From contig NZ_CP053707.1 in NCBI RefSeq assembly GCF_013201035.1, positions 2,480,001 to 2,544,000 on the forward strand: a stretch of DNA of 64,000 bases, given 5' to 3'. Shown here in pieces: positions 50,405 to 58,062 of this stretch. Below the pieces are notes generated by a model. The model was not told the DNA's origin. It saw only the letters and a list, made by a program, of their open reading frames with translations, and made no database searches. Made by a program: the position numbers and the translations under genes. The stretch's first letter is position 1. Each line of letters starts with the position of its first letter. This DNA comes from Arthrobacter sp. NEB 688. GTDB taxonomy: Bacteria; Actinomycetota; Actinomycetes; Actinomycetales; Dermatophilaceae.

Positions 50405-52336
50405 TCAGACGATGGTGACCGTCACGGTCGTGCCCTTGGGGGCCTTGCCGTTCTCGGGGTCCTGGAAGCGGACGGTGCCGAAGATGCCGCCGAGCGCGCG
50501 CTCGACCTTGACCTGGAAGCCGGCGCCCTCGAGGAGGCGGCGGGCCTCCGGCAGCTGCTTGCCGACGACGTTCGGCACGTCGACGAGGACCGGGCCCTTG
50601 GAGACGACGAGCGTGACGGTGTCGCCGCGGAACAGCGTGCCGTCGCGCGGCGACTGGCTGACGACCGCGCCCTTGGCCACCGTGTCGCTGTTCTCCTGGC
50701 GGTCGGCGTCGACCGTGAGCCCGAGGTCCTCCAGCGCCGTCCGGGCCTGCGCCGCGTCCTTGCCCGTGAGGTCTGGGACCGTGATCGGCTGGCGGCCCTT
50801 GGACACGACGAGCGCGACGGTGGCGTCGCGCTTGAGCTGAGTCCCGGCCTTCGGCGAGGCCGAGACCACCTGGCCGTCGGGGACCTTCTCGGAGAACGCC
50901 TCCGTGACCTTGCCCAGCGCGAGGCTGCCGGACTCCAGCTGGCGGCGGGCCTCGGCGAGCGAGGAGCCGAGCAGGTCGGGGACGGCGTAGCGCTCCCGGC
51001 CCTTGGAGACGGTGAGGACGACGTCGCTGCCGCGCCGGACGGTCGAGCCCACGCCGGGACGCACCTCCATGACGGTGCCGCTCGCGACGTCCTCCGAGAA
51101 CGCCTGCTGCACCGTGGCGTCGAGCTCGGCGGTGCGGAGCGCGGCGACGGCCTGCTCCTGCGGCCGGTCGAGCACCGAGGGGACGGTGGCCGTGGCGCCC
51201 GGCCCGAGGAAGAAGAACCAGGCGGTCGCGGCCGCGAGGAGGACGGAGGCGGCCGCGGCGGGCCACCAGTTGCGCGGCCGGCGGTGCCGGTCGTCGACGA
51301 CGACGCCCTCGATCGGGCGCGACCCGACGTCGATGGCGGTCGTGCGGGCGGTGTCCGCGGCGGGGGCCAGGGCGCTGCGGTCGCGCACCGGCAGGGCCGT
51401 GGTCGAGGTCGGGACGCTCGCCGCGGCGGCGGCCGCGACCCCCGCGGGCCGGGCGTCGAGCTCGGTGGCGGACAGGCCGGCGCGGGTGCGGCGCAGCAGC
51501 GCCAGCAGCTCGGCGGCGTCGGCGGGGCGCTCGTCGGGGTCGCGGGCCGTGGACTCGGCGACGAGCTCGTCGAGCGCGGCGGGCAGCCCCGGGACGCGCT
51601 CGGACGGGGCCGGGATCCCGCCGTGCACGTGCTGGTAGGCGATGTGGATGGGCGTCTCGCCGGTGAAGGCCTTGGTGCCCGTCAGCATCTCGAAGAGGAC
51701 GAGCCCGGCGGCGTAGACGTCGGAGCGCGCATCGGCGACGCCGCGCTCGACCTGCTCGGGGGAGAGGTAGGCGACCGTGCCGAGCAGCACCCCGGTGGAG
51801 CTGGTCATCGTCTGGCTCGAGACCGCCCGCGCCAGCCCGAAGTCGGCGACCTTGACGGTGCCGTTGTCGTTGATGATGACGTTCTCGGGCTTGACGTCGC
51901 GGTGGATCAGGCCCTTGCCGTGCGCCTCGGCGAGCGCCATGAGCACCGGCTCGAGCAGGTCGAGGGCGGCCCGTGGCGAGAGCGAGCCCTCGGTGTCCAG
52001 GACGTCGCGCAGGGTCTGGCCGGGCACGTACTCCATCGCGAGGAAGGCGTGCCCCCCGTCCTGGCCTTGGTCGAAGACGGCGACGACGTTGGGGTGCGAG
52101 AGAGAGGCGGCCGAGCGGGCCTCGCGCCGGAAGCGGCTGACGAACGCCTCGTCGTGGACGAGGTGGGGCCGCATCACCTTGAGCGCGACCTCGCGCTCGA
52201 GACGCTCGTCGAGGGCGAGGTAGACGGTGGCCATCCCGCCGTCGGCGAGGCGCGACAGCACGCGGTAGCGGCCGTCGAGGGTGCGCCCGATGAGCGCGTC
52301 GCCGGTGGATGACACCGTAGGAGTGTACGTAGTCAC
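50405..52336 (-). CDS. pknL: PknL-type serine/threonine protein kinase with four PASTA domains
   Basis: A 643-residue membrane kinase. Kinase domain residues ~24-285: glycine loop ADGGMATVY, Lys53 (VALKVM), HRDVKPEN (Asp147), DFG 165-167, activation loop with MTSSTG, and SPEQ. A ~70-residue linker, one membrane helix (~357-378) and four tandem PASTA domains to the C-terminus follow, each opening V-P-(D/S/N)-(L/V). PASTA domains bind muropeptides or lipid II. As I recall, M. tuberculosis PknL has no PASTA region, so this orthologue differs. The GTG at 52336 is the likely start; kinase promoter not clear. Confidence 0.93.
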   Translation of the reverse strand: MTTYTPTVSSTGDALIGRTLDGRYRVLSRLADGGMATVYLALDERLEREVALKVMRPHLVHDEAFVSRFRREARSAASLSHPNVVAVFDQGQDGGHAFLAMEYVPGQTLRDVLDTEGSLSPRAALDLLEPVLMALAEAHGKGLIHRDVKPENVIINDNGTVKVADFGLARAVSSQTMTSSTGVLLGTVAYLSPEQVERGVADARSDVYAAGLVLFEMLTGTKAFTGETPIHIAYQHVHGGIPAPSERVPGLPAALDELVAESTARDPDERPADAAELLALLRRTRAGLSATELDARPAGVAAAAAASVPTSTTALPVRDRSALAPAADTARTTAIDVGSRPIEGVVVDDRHRRPRNWWPAAAASVLLAAATAWFFFLGPGATATVPSVLDRPQEQAVAALRTAELDATVQQAFSEDVASGTVMEVRPGVGSTVRRGSDVVLTVSKGRERYAVPDLLGSSLAEARRQLESGSLALGKVTEAFSEKVPDGQVVSASPKAGTQLKRDATVALVVSKGRQPITVPDLTGKDAAQARTALEDLGLTVDADRQENSDTVAKGAVVSQSPRDGTLFRGDTVTLVVSKGPVLVDVPNVVGKQLPEARRLLEGAGFQVKVERALGGIFGTVRFQDPENGKAPKGTTVTVTIV

Positions 52337-52365
52337 GACCCTGCCCCCGTCCCGCGACCGGCCGG

Positions 52366-53487
52366 TCACATGGTCGCGCGCAGGCGCTTGATCGAGCGCA
52401 CGTAGGCCTTGGTGTCGGAGTACATCCCGTGCCGCTGGACCGACGCCAGGCCCTGGTAGTAGCCGGCGATCGCCTGGTCCGTGCCCGACGCGGCGCGGCC
52501 GAGCGCCCGGAGCATGACGACCCCGGCGGTGATGTTGTCGCGGGTGTCGAGGAGGTTCAGCCGCCGGCCGACGAGCGAGGAGGCCCAGTCGCCGCCGGAG
52601 GGGATGACCTGCATGACGCCGACGGCGTTGGCGGGGGAGACGGCCCGCTGGTTCCAGCCCGACTCCTGGTAGCCGACGGCCATCGCGAGGCGGGGGTCGA
52701 CCCCGTGCCGCCGGGCGGTCTCGGCGATGAGCCGCTTGGTCTCGGTCCGGCTCGGCACCGAGCGGCGCGCGAGGAGGTCGTGGTTGCGGCGGGCGGCGCC
52801 GACGACCCCCGCGGGGTAGCGGACGCCGTTGAAGGTGTCGGAGACCGCGTGCGCGGCGGTCGTCGGCACCCGCAGGCGCTGGCCGACCTGGAGGAGCGAG
52901 CGCGAGGAGATGCCGCTGGCCCGCGCGAGGTCGCCGACGGTCGTGTCGTAGCGGGCCGCGATGCCGCCGAGGGTGTCGCCGGAGCGGGCGACGTACGTGC
53001 GCGAGGCGGGCTTCGAGGAGCGGGAGGCGGCCTTGGAGGAGGACGAGCCGGCCTTCCCGCCGCGCACGACGATCCGGTCGCCGACGTGGATGAGGCTGCT
53101 CGCGGAGCGGTGGTTGGTCTTGAGCAGGCCGGCGAGGGAGACGCCGTAGCGGGCGGCGATGCCGCTCATCGTGTCGCCGTCGCGCACGACGTGGACCGCG
53201 CTGCGCGAGGAGCCGGAGGAGGAGGAGCCCGACGAGCCGGAGGACGCGCTGCCGGACGTGCGCGGCACCGACAGGCGGTCGCCGGCGTGGATCATCCCGG
53301 GGTTGCGGATGCCGTTGTGCGAGGCGAGGACCCGCACCGTCGTCCGGTAGCGCTGCGCGATGCCGTCGAGGGTCTCGCCGTCGCGGACGGTGTGGGTCGT
53401 CCAGCCGTGCGGGGCGACCCGGACGGGGGCCACGACGGCGTGCAGCGTGGCGGCGGGAGCAGCAGGGGGAGGGGCGGCGGTGACCAT
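52366..53487 (-). CDS. three-LysM lytic transglycosylase-like protein
   Basis: A 373-residue protein: LysM1 (~31-75, HTVRDGETLDGIAQRYRTTV), LysM2 (~97-140, HVVRDGDTMSGIAARYGVSL), LysM3 (~164-208), separated by Ser-rich linkers, then an SLT-like domain (~245-373) with MAVGYQESGWNQRAVSPANA (catalytic Glu), VGVMQVIP and YYQG. It would bind and cleave peptidoglycan. No convincing signal peptide is seen from this ATG (AAGGA upstream) or from earlier starts, which is odd for a wall enzyme. It is upstream of pknL on the same strand, 29 nt apart. Confidence 0.88.
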   Translation of the reverse strand: MVTAAPPPAAPAATLHAVVAPVRVAPHGWTTHTVRDGETLDGIAQRYRTTVRVLASHNGIRNPGMIHAGDRLSVPRTSGSASSGSSGSSSSGSSRSAVHVVRDGDTMSGIAARYGVSLAGLLKTNHRSASSLIHVGDRIVVRGGKAGSSSSKAASRSSKPASRTYVARSGDTLGGIAARYDTTVGDLARASGISSRSLLQVGQRLRVPTTAAHAVSDTFNGVRYPAGVVGAARRNHDLLARRSVPSRTETKRLIAETARRHGVDPRLAMAVGYQESGWNQRAVSPANAVGVMQVIPSGGDWASSLVGRRLNLLDTRDNITAGVVMLRALGRAASGTDQAIAGYYQGLASVQRHGMYSDTKAYVRSIKRLRATM

Positions 53488-53651
53488 GCGGGTGGGTCCT
53501 TCGTCGGGGGTGCCGGGGCGCGTGCAGACCCCCCGGCTGTGATATCTGGGACTCAAGGTACCGGAGTGACGCCTGGTGTGGGTGGTGTCCGTGGGGTGGC
53601 GGACCCGGCGGGGCAGCCGGCGCGGGCCCGGCCTGTGGCACGCTGGCCCGC

Positions 53652-54056
53652 GTGAGCGAGACCCCCAGCACCCCCGACAGCGCCCCCGGCAGCGCCCGCG
53701 ACGAGCTCGACGCCCTCGTCCCCGAGTGGCTGACCGTCCCCGACCTCGTCGAGCGCCTCGGCCGCCGCCTCTCCGACGTCCGCACCCTCCTCGAGGAGCG
53801 CGAGCTCATCTCGGTGCGTCGCGGCGAGCGCAACGTCGTCTCGGTGCCGGCCGGCTTCGTCGACGCCGAGGGGCCGCTGCCCGAGCTGCGCGGCACCTTC
53901 ACCGTCCTCGCCGACGGAGGGATGGACGACGCCGAGATCATCCGCTGGCTGCACACCCCCGACGACACGCTGCCGGTGCCCGGCACGCCGCTCGACGCCA
54001 TCCGCGCCGGCTTCAAGACCGAGGTCCGCCGGCGCGCGATGGAGGAGGCCTTCTAG
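53652..54056 (+). CDS. Rv2175c-family DNA-binding protein
   Basis: A 134-residue protein. A winged or MerR-like HTH (WLTVPDLVERLGRRLSDVRT) in the first half is followed by the conserved Rv2175c C-terminal domain (LRGTFTVLADGGMDDAEIIR, GTPLDAIRAGFKTEVRRRAM). In M. tuberculosis Rv2175c is phosphorylated by PknL in its N-terminal tail, which abolishes DNA binding. Here the N-terminal tail MSETPSTPDSAPGS is also rich in Thr/Ser. The GTG has CACGCT 7 nt upstream, a possible weak leaderless -10. Confidence 0.9.
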   Translation: MSETPSTPDSAPGSARDELDALVPEWLTVPDLVERLGRRLSDVRTLLEERELISVRRGERNVVSVPAGFVDAEGPLPELRGTFTVLADGGMDDAEIIRWLHTPDDTLPVPGTPLDAIRAGFKTEVRRRAMEEAF

Positions 54057-54065
54057 GCGCTCGCC

Positions 54066-55151
54066 TCAGGCGCGGCGGGCGGTCGCGGTCGCGACGAGCT
54101 CGAGCAGCACGGTGCGGGCCTGCGGGTCCAGCGCCGGCGCGGCGCCGAGCGCGGCGCGGGCGGAGTCGGCCAGCCGGGCGATCTCGTCCTCGAGGACGGT
54201 GACCGCCCCCGAGCCGGTGATGAGGCCGCGCAGCTCGTCGACGTCGCCGGCCGCGAGGTCCGGGCGTCCCACGAGCTGCTCGACCCGGGCGCGCCCGCCG
54301 GCGTCGCTGCCCGCGAGGGCGTGCGCGAGCAGGACGGTGCGCTTGCCCTCGCGCAGGTCGTCGCCGGCCGGCTTGCCGGTCTCGCCGGGGTCGCCGAAGA
54401 CGCCGAGCAGGTCGTCGCGCAGCTGGAAGGCGCGGCCGACGTCGAGGCCGTAGCGCGAGAGCGCGTCGAGCCCGGCGGCGTCCATCCCGCCGACGCTCGC
54501 GCCGATGAGCAGCGGGTGCTCGACCGTGTACTTGGCGCTCTTGTAGCGGATGACCCGGCCGGCGCGGGCGACGCGCTCGTCGTCGGGCAGGCCGTCCCAG
54601 GGGCGCACGGACTCGACGACGTCGAGGAACTGCCCGGCCATCAGCTGGGTGCGCATCCGGTCGAAGACGGGGCGGCCGCGCGCGACGTCGGCGTCGGGCA
54701 GGCCGCAGGTCGCGTAGAGCTCGTCGGTCCAGGTGAGGCAGAGGTTGCCGGCGAGCACCGCGCCCGCGAGGCCGAAGCGGGCGTCGTCGCCGGACCAGCC
54801 GCGGTCGGCGTGGCGGGTCGCGAGCGCGCGGTGGGCGGCGGGCATCCCGCGGCGGGTGTCGGAGTCGTCCATGACGTCGTCGTGGATGAGCGCCGCGGCC
54901 TGGAAGAGCTCCATCGCGGCCGCCAGGCGCACGAGCGCCTCGGAGTCCGGGAGGCCGGCGGCGCGCCCGCCCCAGTAGAGGAAGGCGGCGCGCAGCCGCT
55001 TGCCGCCGCGCAGGAGGTCGCCGATCGCGAGGAGGAGGTCCTCGACGTCCGGGCCGAGCTCGGCGAGGACGTGGGCCTGCGCGGCGAGCTCGTCGTCGAG
55101 GGCACGCTGCACCCGCCCGCGCAGGTCGGCGGTGTCGAGCACGCTGGTCAC
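54066..55151 (-). CDS. idsA2: trans-isoprenyl diphosphate synthase (IdsA2-like)
   Basis: A 361-residue polyprenyl synthetase. The first Asp-rich motif is LIHDDVMDDSDTRRG and the second QLRDDLLGVFGDPGETGKP; GGKRLRAAFLYWGG binds IPP. Product length (GPP, FPP or GGPP) is set by residues before the first motif (AMELFQAAAL) and cannot be read with certainty. GTG start with GAGGAG upstream. It is convergent with the Rv2175c-like gene (9 nt) and divergent from metF, the same arrangement as Rv2173. Confidence 0.93.
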   Translation of the reverse strand: MTSVLDTADLRGRVQRALDDELAAQAHVLAELGPDVEDLLLAIGDLLRGGKRLRAAFLYWGGRAAGLPDSEALVRLAAAMELFQAAALIHDDVMDDSDTRRGMPAAHRALATRHADRGWSGDDARFGLAGAVLAGNLCLTWTDELYATCGLPDADVARGRPVFDRMRTQLMAGQFLDVVESVRPWDGLPDDERVARAGRVIRYKSAKYTVEHPLLIGASVGGMDAAGLDALSRYGLDVGRAFQLRDDLLGVFGDPGETGKPAGDDLREGKRTVLLAHALAGSDAGGRARVEQLVGRPDLAAGDVDELRGLITGSGAVTVLEDEIARLADSARAALGAAPALDPQARTVLLELVATATARRA

Positions 55152-55232
55152 GCGGGGGCTCCTCGGCGGGGTGGTGACGGTCCGGCCGCGGCCGGATGGT
55201 GGCGCCCCGAGCCTACGGTGTCGGCCCTCGCG

Positions 55233-55238
55233 TACCCT
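55233..55238 (+). promoter_or_regulatory. leaderless -10 element of metF
   Basis: TACCCT ends 7 nt before the ATG at 55246. It is divergent from idsA2. No SAM or cobalamin riboswitch is possible, since there is no leader. Confidence 0.5.
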
Positions 55239-55245
55239 CGCCGCC

Positions 55246-56151
55246 ATGGCCCACTTCGGCGGGGGCGGCCGCCCCGAGCACCTCGTCGCGTCCATCCCGG
55301 CGCGCCTGCGGGCGGACCGGCCGGCGGTGAGCTTCGAGTTCTTCCCGCCGAAGGACGACGCCGCCGAGGTCCTCCTCTGGGACGCGATCCGTCGACTGGA
55401 GCGTGTGCGACCGGCCTTCGTGTCCGTCACCTACGGCGCCGGCGGCACCAGCCAGGACCGCACCGTGCGGGTCACCGGCCGGATCGCCGACGAGACCTCG
55501 CTCACCCCGCTCGCGCACCTCACGTGCGTCGACCAGTCGGTCGCCGACCTGCGCCGCGTCGTCGGGCAGTACGCGGCCTCCGGCGTCCGCAACGTCCTCG
55601 CCCTGCGCGGCGACCCGCCCGGCGACGTCCGTGGGGAGTGGAGCAGCCACCCGGACGGCCTCGACCACGCCGAGGACCTCGTCCGCCTCGTCCGCGGGCT
55701 CGGTGACTTCACGCTCGGGGTCGCGGCCTTCCCCGACGTCCACCCCGACAGCCCCGACCTCGACCACGACGTCGAGGTGCTCGTCCGCAAGGCCGACGCC
55801 GGCGCCGAGTTCGCCATCACCCAGATGGTCTTCGACCCCGCCACGTGGCTGCGGCTGCGCGACCGGGTCGCCGCCCGCCGCGACCTGCCGGTGACTCCCG
55901 GGCTCATGCCGGTGACGAGCTACCGGCAGATCCAGCGGATGAGCGAGCTCATGGGCACGCCCCTGCCGCCCGGCGTCGTCGAGCGGCTCGAGGTCGTCAA
56001 GGACGACCCCGCGGCCGTGCGCGCGGCCGGGGTCGAGATCGCCGTCGAGATCGGGCGCCGCCTGCTCGACGAGGGCGCGCCGGGGCTGCACTTCATCACG
56101 ATGAACCGCTCGACCGCCACGCTCGAGGTGCACGAGGCCCTCGGCCTCTGA
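55246..56151 (+). CDS. metF: methylenetetrahydrofolate reductase
   Basis: A 301-residue flavoprotein of the MTHFR family, which makes 5-methyl-THF for methionine synthesis. Motifs: VSFEFFPPKDD, FVSVTYGAGGTSQDRT, HLTCVDQSVADL, NVLALRGDPPGD and FAITQMVFDP, with GLMPVTSYRQIQRM near the end. It corresponds to the MetF-like protein of mycobacteria (recalled as Rv2172c). It marks the end of the block shared with M. tuberculosis before the accessory stretch. Confidence 0.95.
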   Translation: MAHFGGGGRPEHLVASIPARLRADRPAVSFEFFPPKDDAAEVLLWDAIRRLERVRPAFVSVTYGAGGTSQDRTVRVTGRIADETSLTPLAHLTCVDQSVADLRRVVGQYAASGVRNVLALRGDPPGDVRGEWSSHPDGLDHAEDLVRLVRGLGDFTLGVAAFPDVHPDSPDLDHDVEVLVRKADAGAEFAITQMVFDPATWLRLRDRVAARRDLPVTPGLMPVTSYRQIQRMSELMGTPLPPGVVERLEVVKDDPAAVRAAGVEIAVEIGRRLLDEGAPGLHFITMNRSTATLEVHEALGL

Positions 56152-56422
56152 GGTGCTGGGGCCGGTCCGCCGCAGGACCTGCCGGATGCCCGGGCAGCTG
56201 CCACGTCATCGCGCAAGGACCCCGGTGCCACCGGCCGGGACACCGGGGGAGTGGCCCCGCATCCTCCGGACGCCGACCGCGGGCCGATCCGAGGTGCTGG
56301 CGGCGGAAGTGCGTCCTTCCGCCGCCTATCAGGCGCCCGGAGCGAGGGATTCGTTGACCGGCCCATTGGCCTCAGCGGCCAGCTGGAAGTCGCAAAGCGA
56401 TAGGTGCAGGTGACTGGCAGCG
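56152..56422. terminator. intergenic region with 11-bp hairpin (metF / LRR gene)
   Basis: No gene is seen in these 271 bp. A perfect 11-bp stem (56299-56309 with 56316-56326, loop TGCGTC) lies 148 nt past metF and about 97 nt past the convergent LRR gene, and could terminate both. Beyond the hairpin the sequence is less GC-rich, marking the left edge of the accessory stretch. Confidence 0.55.
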
Positions 56423-57070
56423 CTAGCGGGTGCCGTGTTGGTCGAGCCAATCGCCTACGTGCATCACCTTGACCGTGGGCTTGCCGACTGTCTCGCGGAC
56501 CGGCATCCAGGTCTTGACCGGGACATCCTCGGCGAACCAGTCGAAGCGCTCCAGAGTCGGGTGGTCACGAATCGCCGTCGGGTCAACGTCAGTGAGGCGC
56601 ACCGCACGAACGAGGAGCAGTTCCCGAAGACTGGGTGCCTCCAGCAACGGCGCGAGCCCGTCGAGCCCTTTCATGGATCCGAGCTCGACGCGCGCCAGTT
56701 CGGGCAGGTGTGCGACCGAGGGCAGCTGTGTCACGCGCGGAAGACCGTAGAGGGAGAGCAGCTGCAGCGCTGGGAGAGACGCCACGGCGGAGACGTCGGT
56801 GACGCCCCGGATCTGATTCACGACGAGCACGCGCAACGCGCCGCAGCCGCGGTTCTGCTCAATGTGGGCGCCGGAGCCCCCGCGCAGATCCAGCAGCTCG
56901 AGGTCGGGGAGCTGGGCAAGTAGCCCCGGTGGGAACTGCACAGCCCATGCAGTGAGCCGGCGTACCGGGCGGAGCCACTCCAGGTCCGCCTCCGTCAGGG
57001 CCGTGTGCTCCAGCCACAGGCTTCCGCCGTCACGCCAGATCGGCACTGGTAGTTCGCGGCGGCCCGGCAT
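56423..57070 (-). CDS. leucine-rich-repeat-like protein, 215 aa
   Basis: A cytosolic 215-residue protein of irregular ~22-24-residue LRR units: LPDLELLDLRGGSGAHIEQN, ALRVLVVNQIRGVTDVSAVA, ALQLLSLYGLPRVTQLPSVA, ELARVELGSMKGLDGLAPLL, SLRELLLVRAVRLTDVDPTA. The Trp-rich start (IWRDGGSLWLEHTALTEADL) caps the solenoid. No signal peptide. Codon use is visibly less biased to G/C at third positions than in its neighbours, a sign of recent acquisition. No function assigned; such proteins often bind other proteins. Confidence 0.7.
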   Translation of the reverse strand: MPGRRELPVPIWRDGGSLWLEHTALTEADLEWLRPVRRLTAWAVQFPPGLLAQLPDLELLDLRGGSGAHIEQNRGCGALRVLVVNQIRGVTDVSAVASLPALQLLSLYGLPRVTQLPSVAHLPELARVELGSMKGLDGLAPLLEAPSLRELLLVRAVRLTDVDPTAIRDHPTLERFDWFAEDVPVKTWMPVRETVGKPTVKVMHVGDWLDQHGTR

Positions 57071-57343
57071 GGTGGTGATCGTGCCACGGGGAGCCCACGG
57101 CGGCCCGGCGGTCAGGAAAGAGCCCGAAACCCGTGAACGCCCGGTCCGTCACGGTGACGACGTACAGGCGCCAAGCCAAGCTGAGTCAGCGCCTGTGACG
57201 GACTGCGACCCGCTCCACTTGGCCGCACCAGACGCCCACGTTGTCGTCGTCCACGTGGCAGTTGGTCGAAGACCTTCCCGGGACGCACGCCACCACCGCG
57301 AGCGATGCGAGGACGTGTCAGAGGGCGCTGACAGACTCGGAGC
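57071..57343. repeat. intergenic region with palindromes upstream of the MmcQ gene
   Basis: No gene is supported. It holds CGTCAC-G-GTGACG (57147-57159, followed by ACG), a 7-bp hairpin CAGGCGC/GCGCCTG just after it, and a perfect inverted repeat TGTCAG-N6-CTGACA (57316-57333) ending 10 nt before the MmcQ start. The last is well placed as an operator. Confidence 0.5.
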
Positions 57344-57754
57344 GTGCCGGAGCGATCGCGCATCGAGCCCTCCGCTGCCGTGGTTGCCAGGGTCGCGGAC
57401 ACGGTCTTGGCGCTTCCTGATGCCTACGAGGAGGACGCCTGGACGGGGGTGAGATGGCGGGTCCGGAACAAGACCTTCGCCCACGCTGCCGTGTCGCAGG
57501 AGGGCTACCTGTCCACATACCGCGACCTGACCGGGGTGACCCGACCGACCACGGTGCTGACCTTCCGGTCAGCCGGCGAGGAACTTCACGCCCTGACCCA
57601 CATGGGGCCGCCGTTCTACAAGCCGCCATGGTCGCCCACCATCGTCGGCATGGTGCTCGACGACGACACCGACTGGGACGAGGTCGCCGAGCTCGTGATC
57701 GAGAGCTACCGGTACTGCGCACCCGCGAAGCTCGGGCGCCAGCTGGATCGATGA
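57344..57754 (+). CDS. MmcQ/YjbR family protein, 136 aa
   Basis: A 136-residue protein with the CyaY-like MmcQ/YjbR fold: VARVADTVLALPDAYEEDAW, WRVRNKTFAHAAV, HMGPPFYKPPWSPTIVGMVL and DWDEVAELVIESYRYCAPAK. Family members are thought to bind DNA non-specifically, though function is unsettled. The GTG has CAGACT 6 nt upstream, a possible weak leaderless -10. It lies alone between two palindrome-bearing non-coding stretches. Confidence 0.85.
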   Translation: MPERSRIEPSAAVVARVADTVLALPDAYEEDAWTGVRWRVRNKTFAHAAVSQEGYLSTYRDLTGVTRPTTVLTFRSAGEELHALTHMGPPFYKPPWSPTIVGMVLDDDTDWDEVAELVIESYRYCAPAKLGRQLDR

Positions 57755-58062
57755 CGTCGCGCGGTCCGTCCGGAGGGACGCGGCCTCTCGCCTGCTCGGC
57801 GCCGTTCGTGACACCGGTTGGTCGCCAGCGGGACCTGGGCCATGGCGCCGTAAAGAGGGGGCTTCTGCCAGGGCCGTGGGCCGGCATCACGTCTCCGGCG
57901 TGGGCACGATGTGCAGAGTCGTTGCGCCGCTGGGGAACCCGCTGGGCGTCGTCATCACGGTGATGGCGGGGAAATCGGCGCAGGACGCGGACGTATCCCC
58001 GCCACGAGCCGCTGTCCGCGTCGTCACCGTGACGACGCGGATGTTCTGAGCCGGTCAGCCCC
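57755..58062. repeat. 308-bp non-coding stretch with two palindromes
   Basis: No gene is supported. Palindromes: CATCAC-G-GTGATG at 57953-57965 and a perfect 12-bp inverted repeat around one base at 58016-58040 (CCGCGTCGTCAC-C-GTGACGACGCGG). The core CGTCAC-n-GTGACG plus ACG of the second (58022-58037) also occurs, with one base changed, at 57147-57162 on the other side of the MmcQ gene. Confidence 0.55.

Noticed and set aside
53488-53651. Possible c-di-AMP (ydaO) riboswitch before the LysM/SLT gene, as seen for other actinobacterial wall hydrolases
   Set aside because: The 164-bp divergent region is too short and lacks the conserved riboswitch segments; only a TTGAGT-like box was seen.
57112-57484. 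Minus-strand reading frames across the region upstream of and into the MmcQ gene
   Set aside because: They show no recognisable domain, no ribosome binding site and an arginine/proline-rich composition expected from antisense reading of GC-rich DNA.
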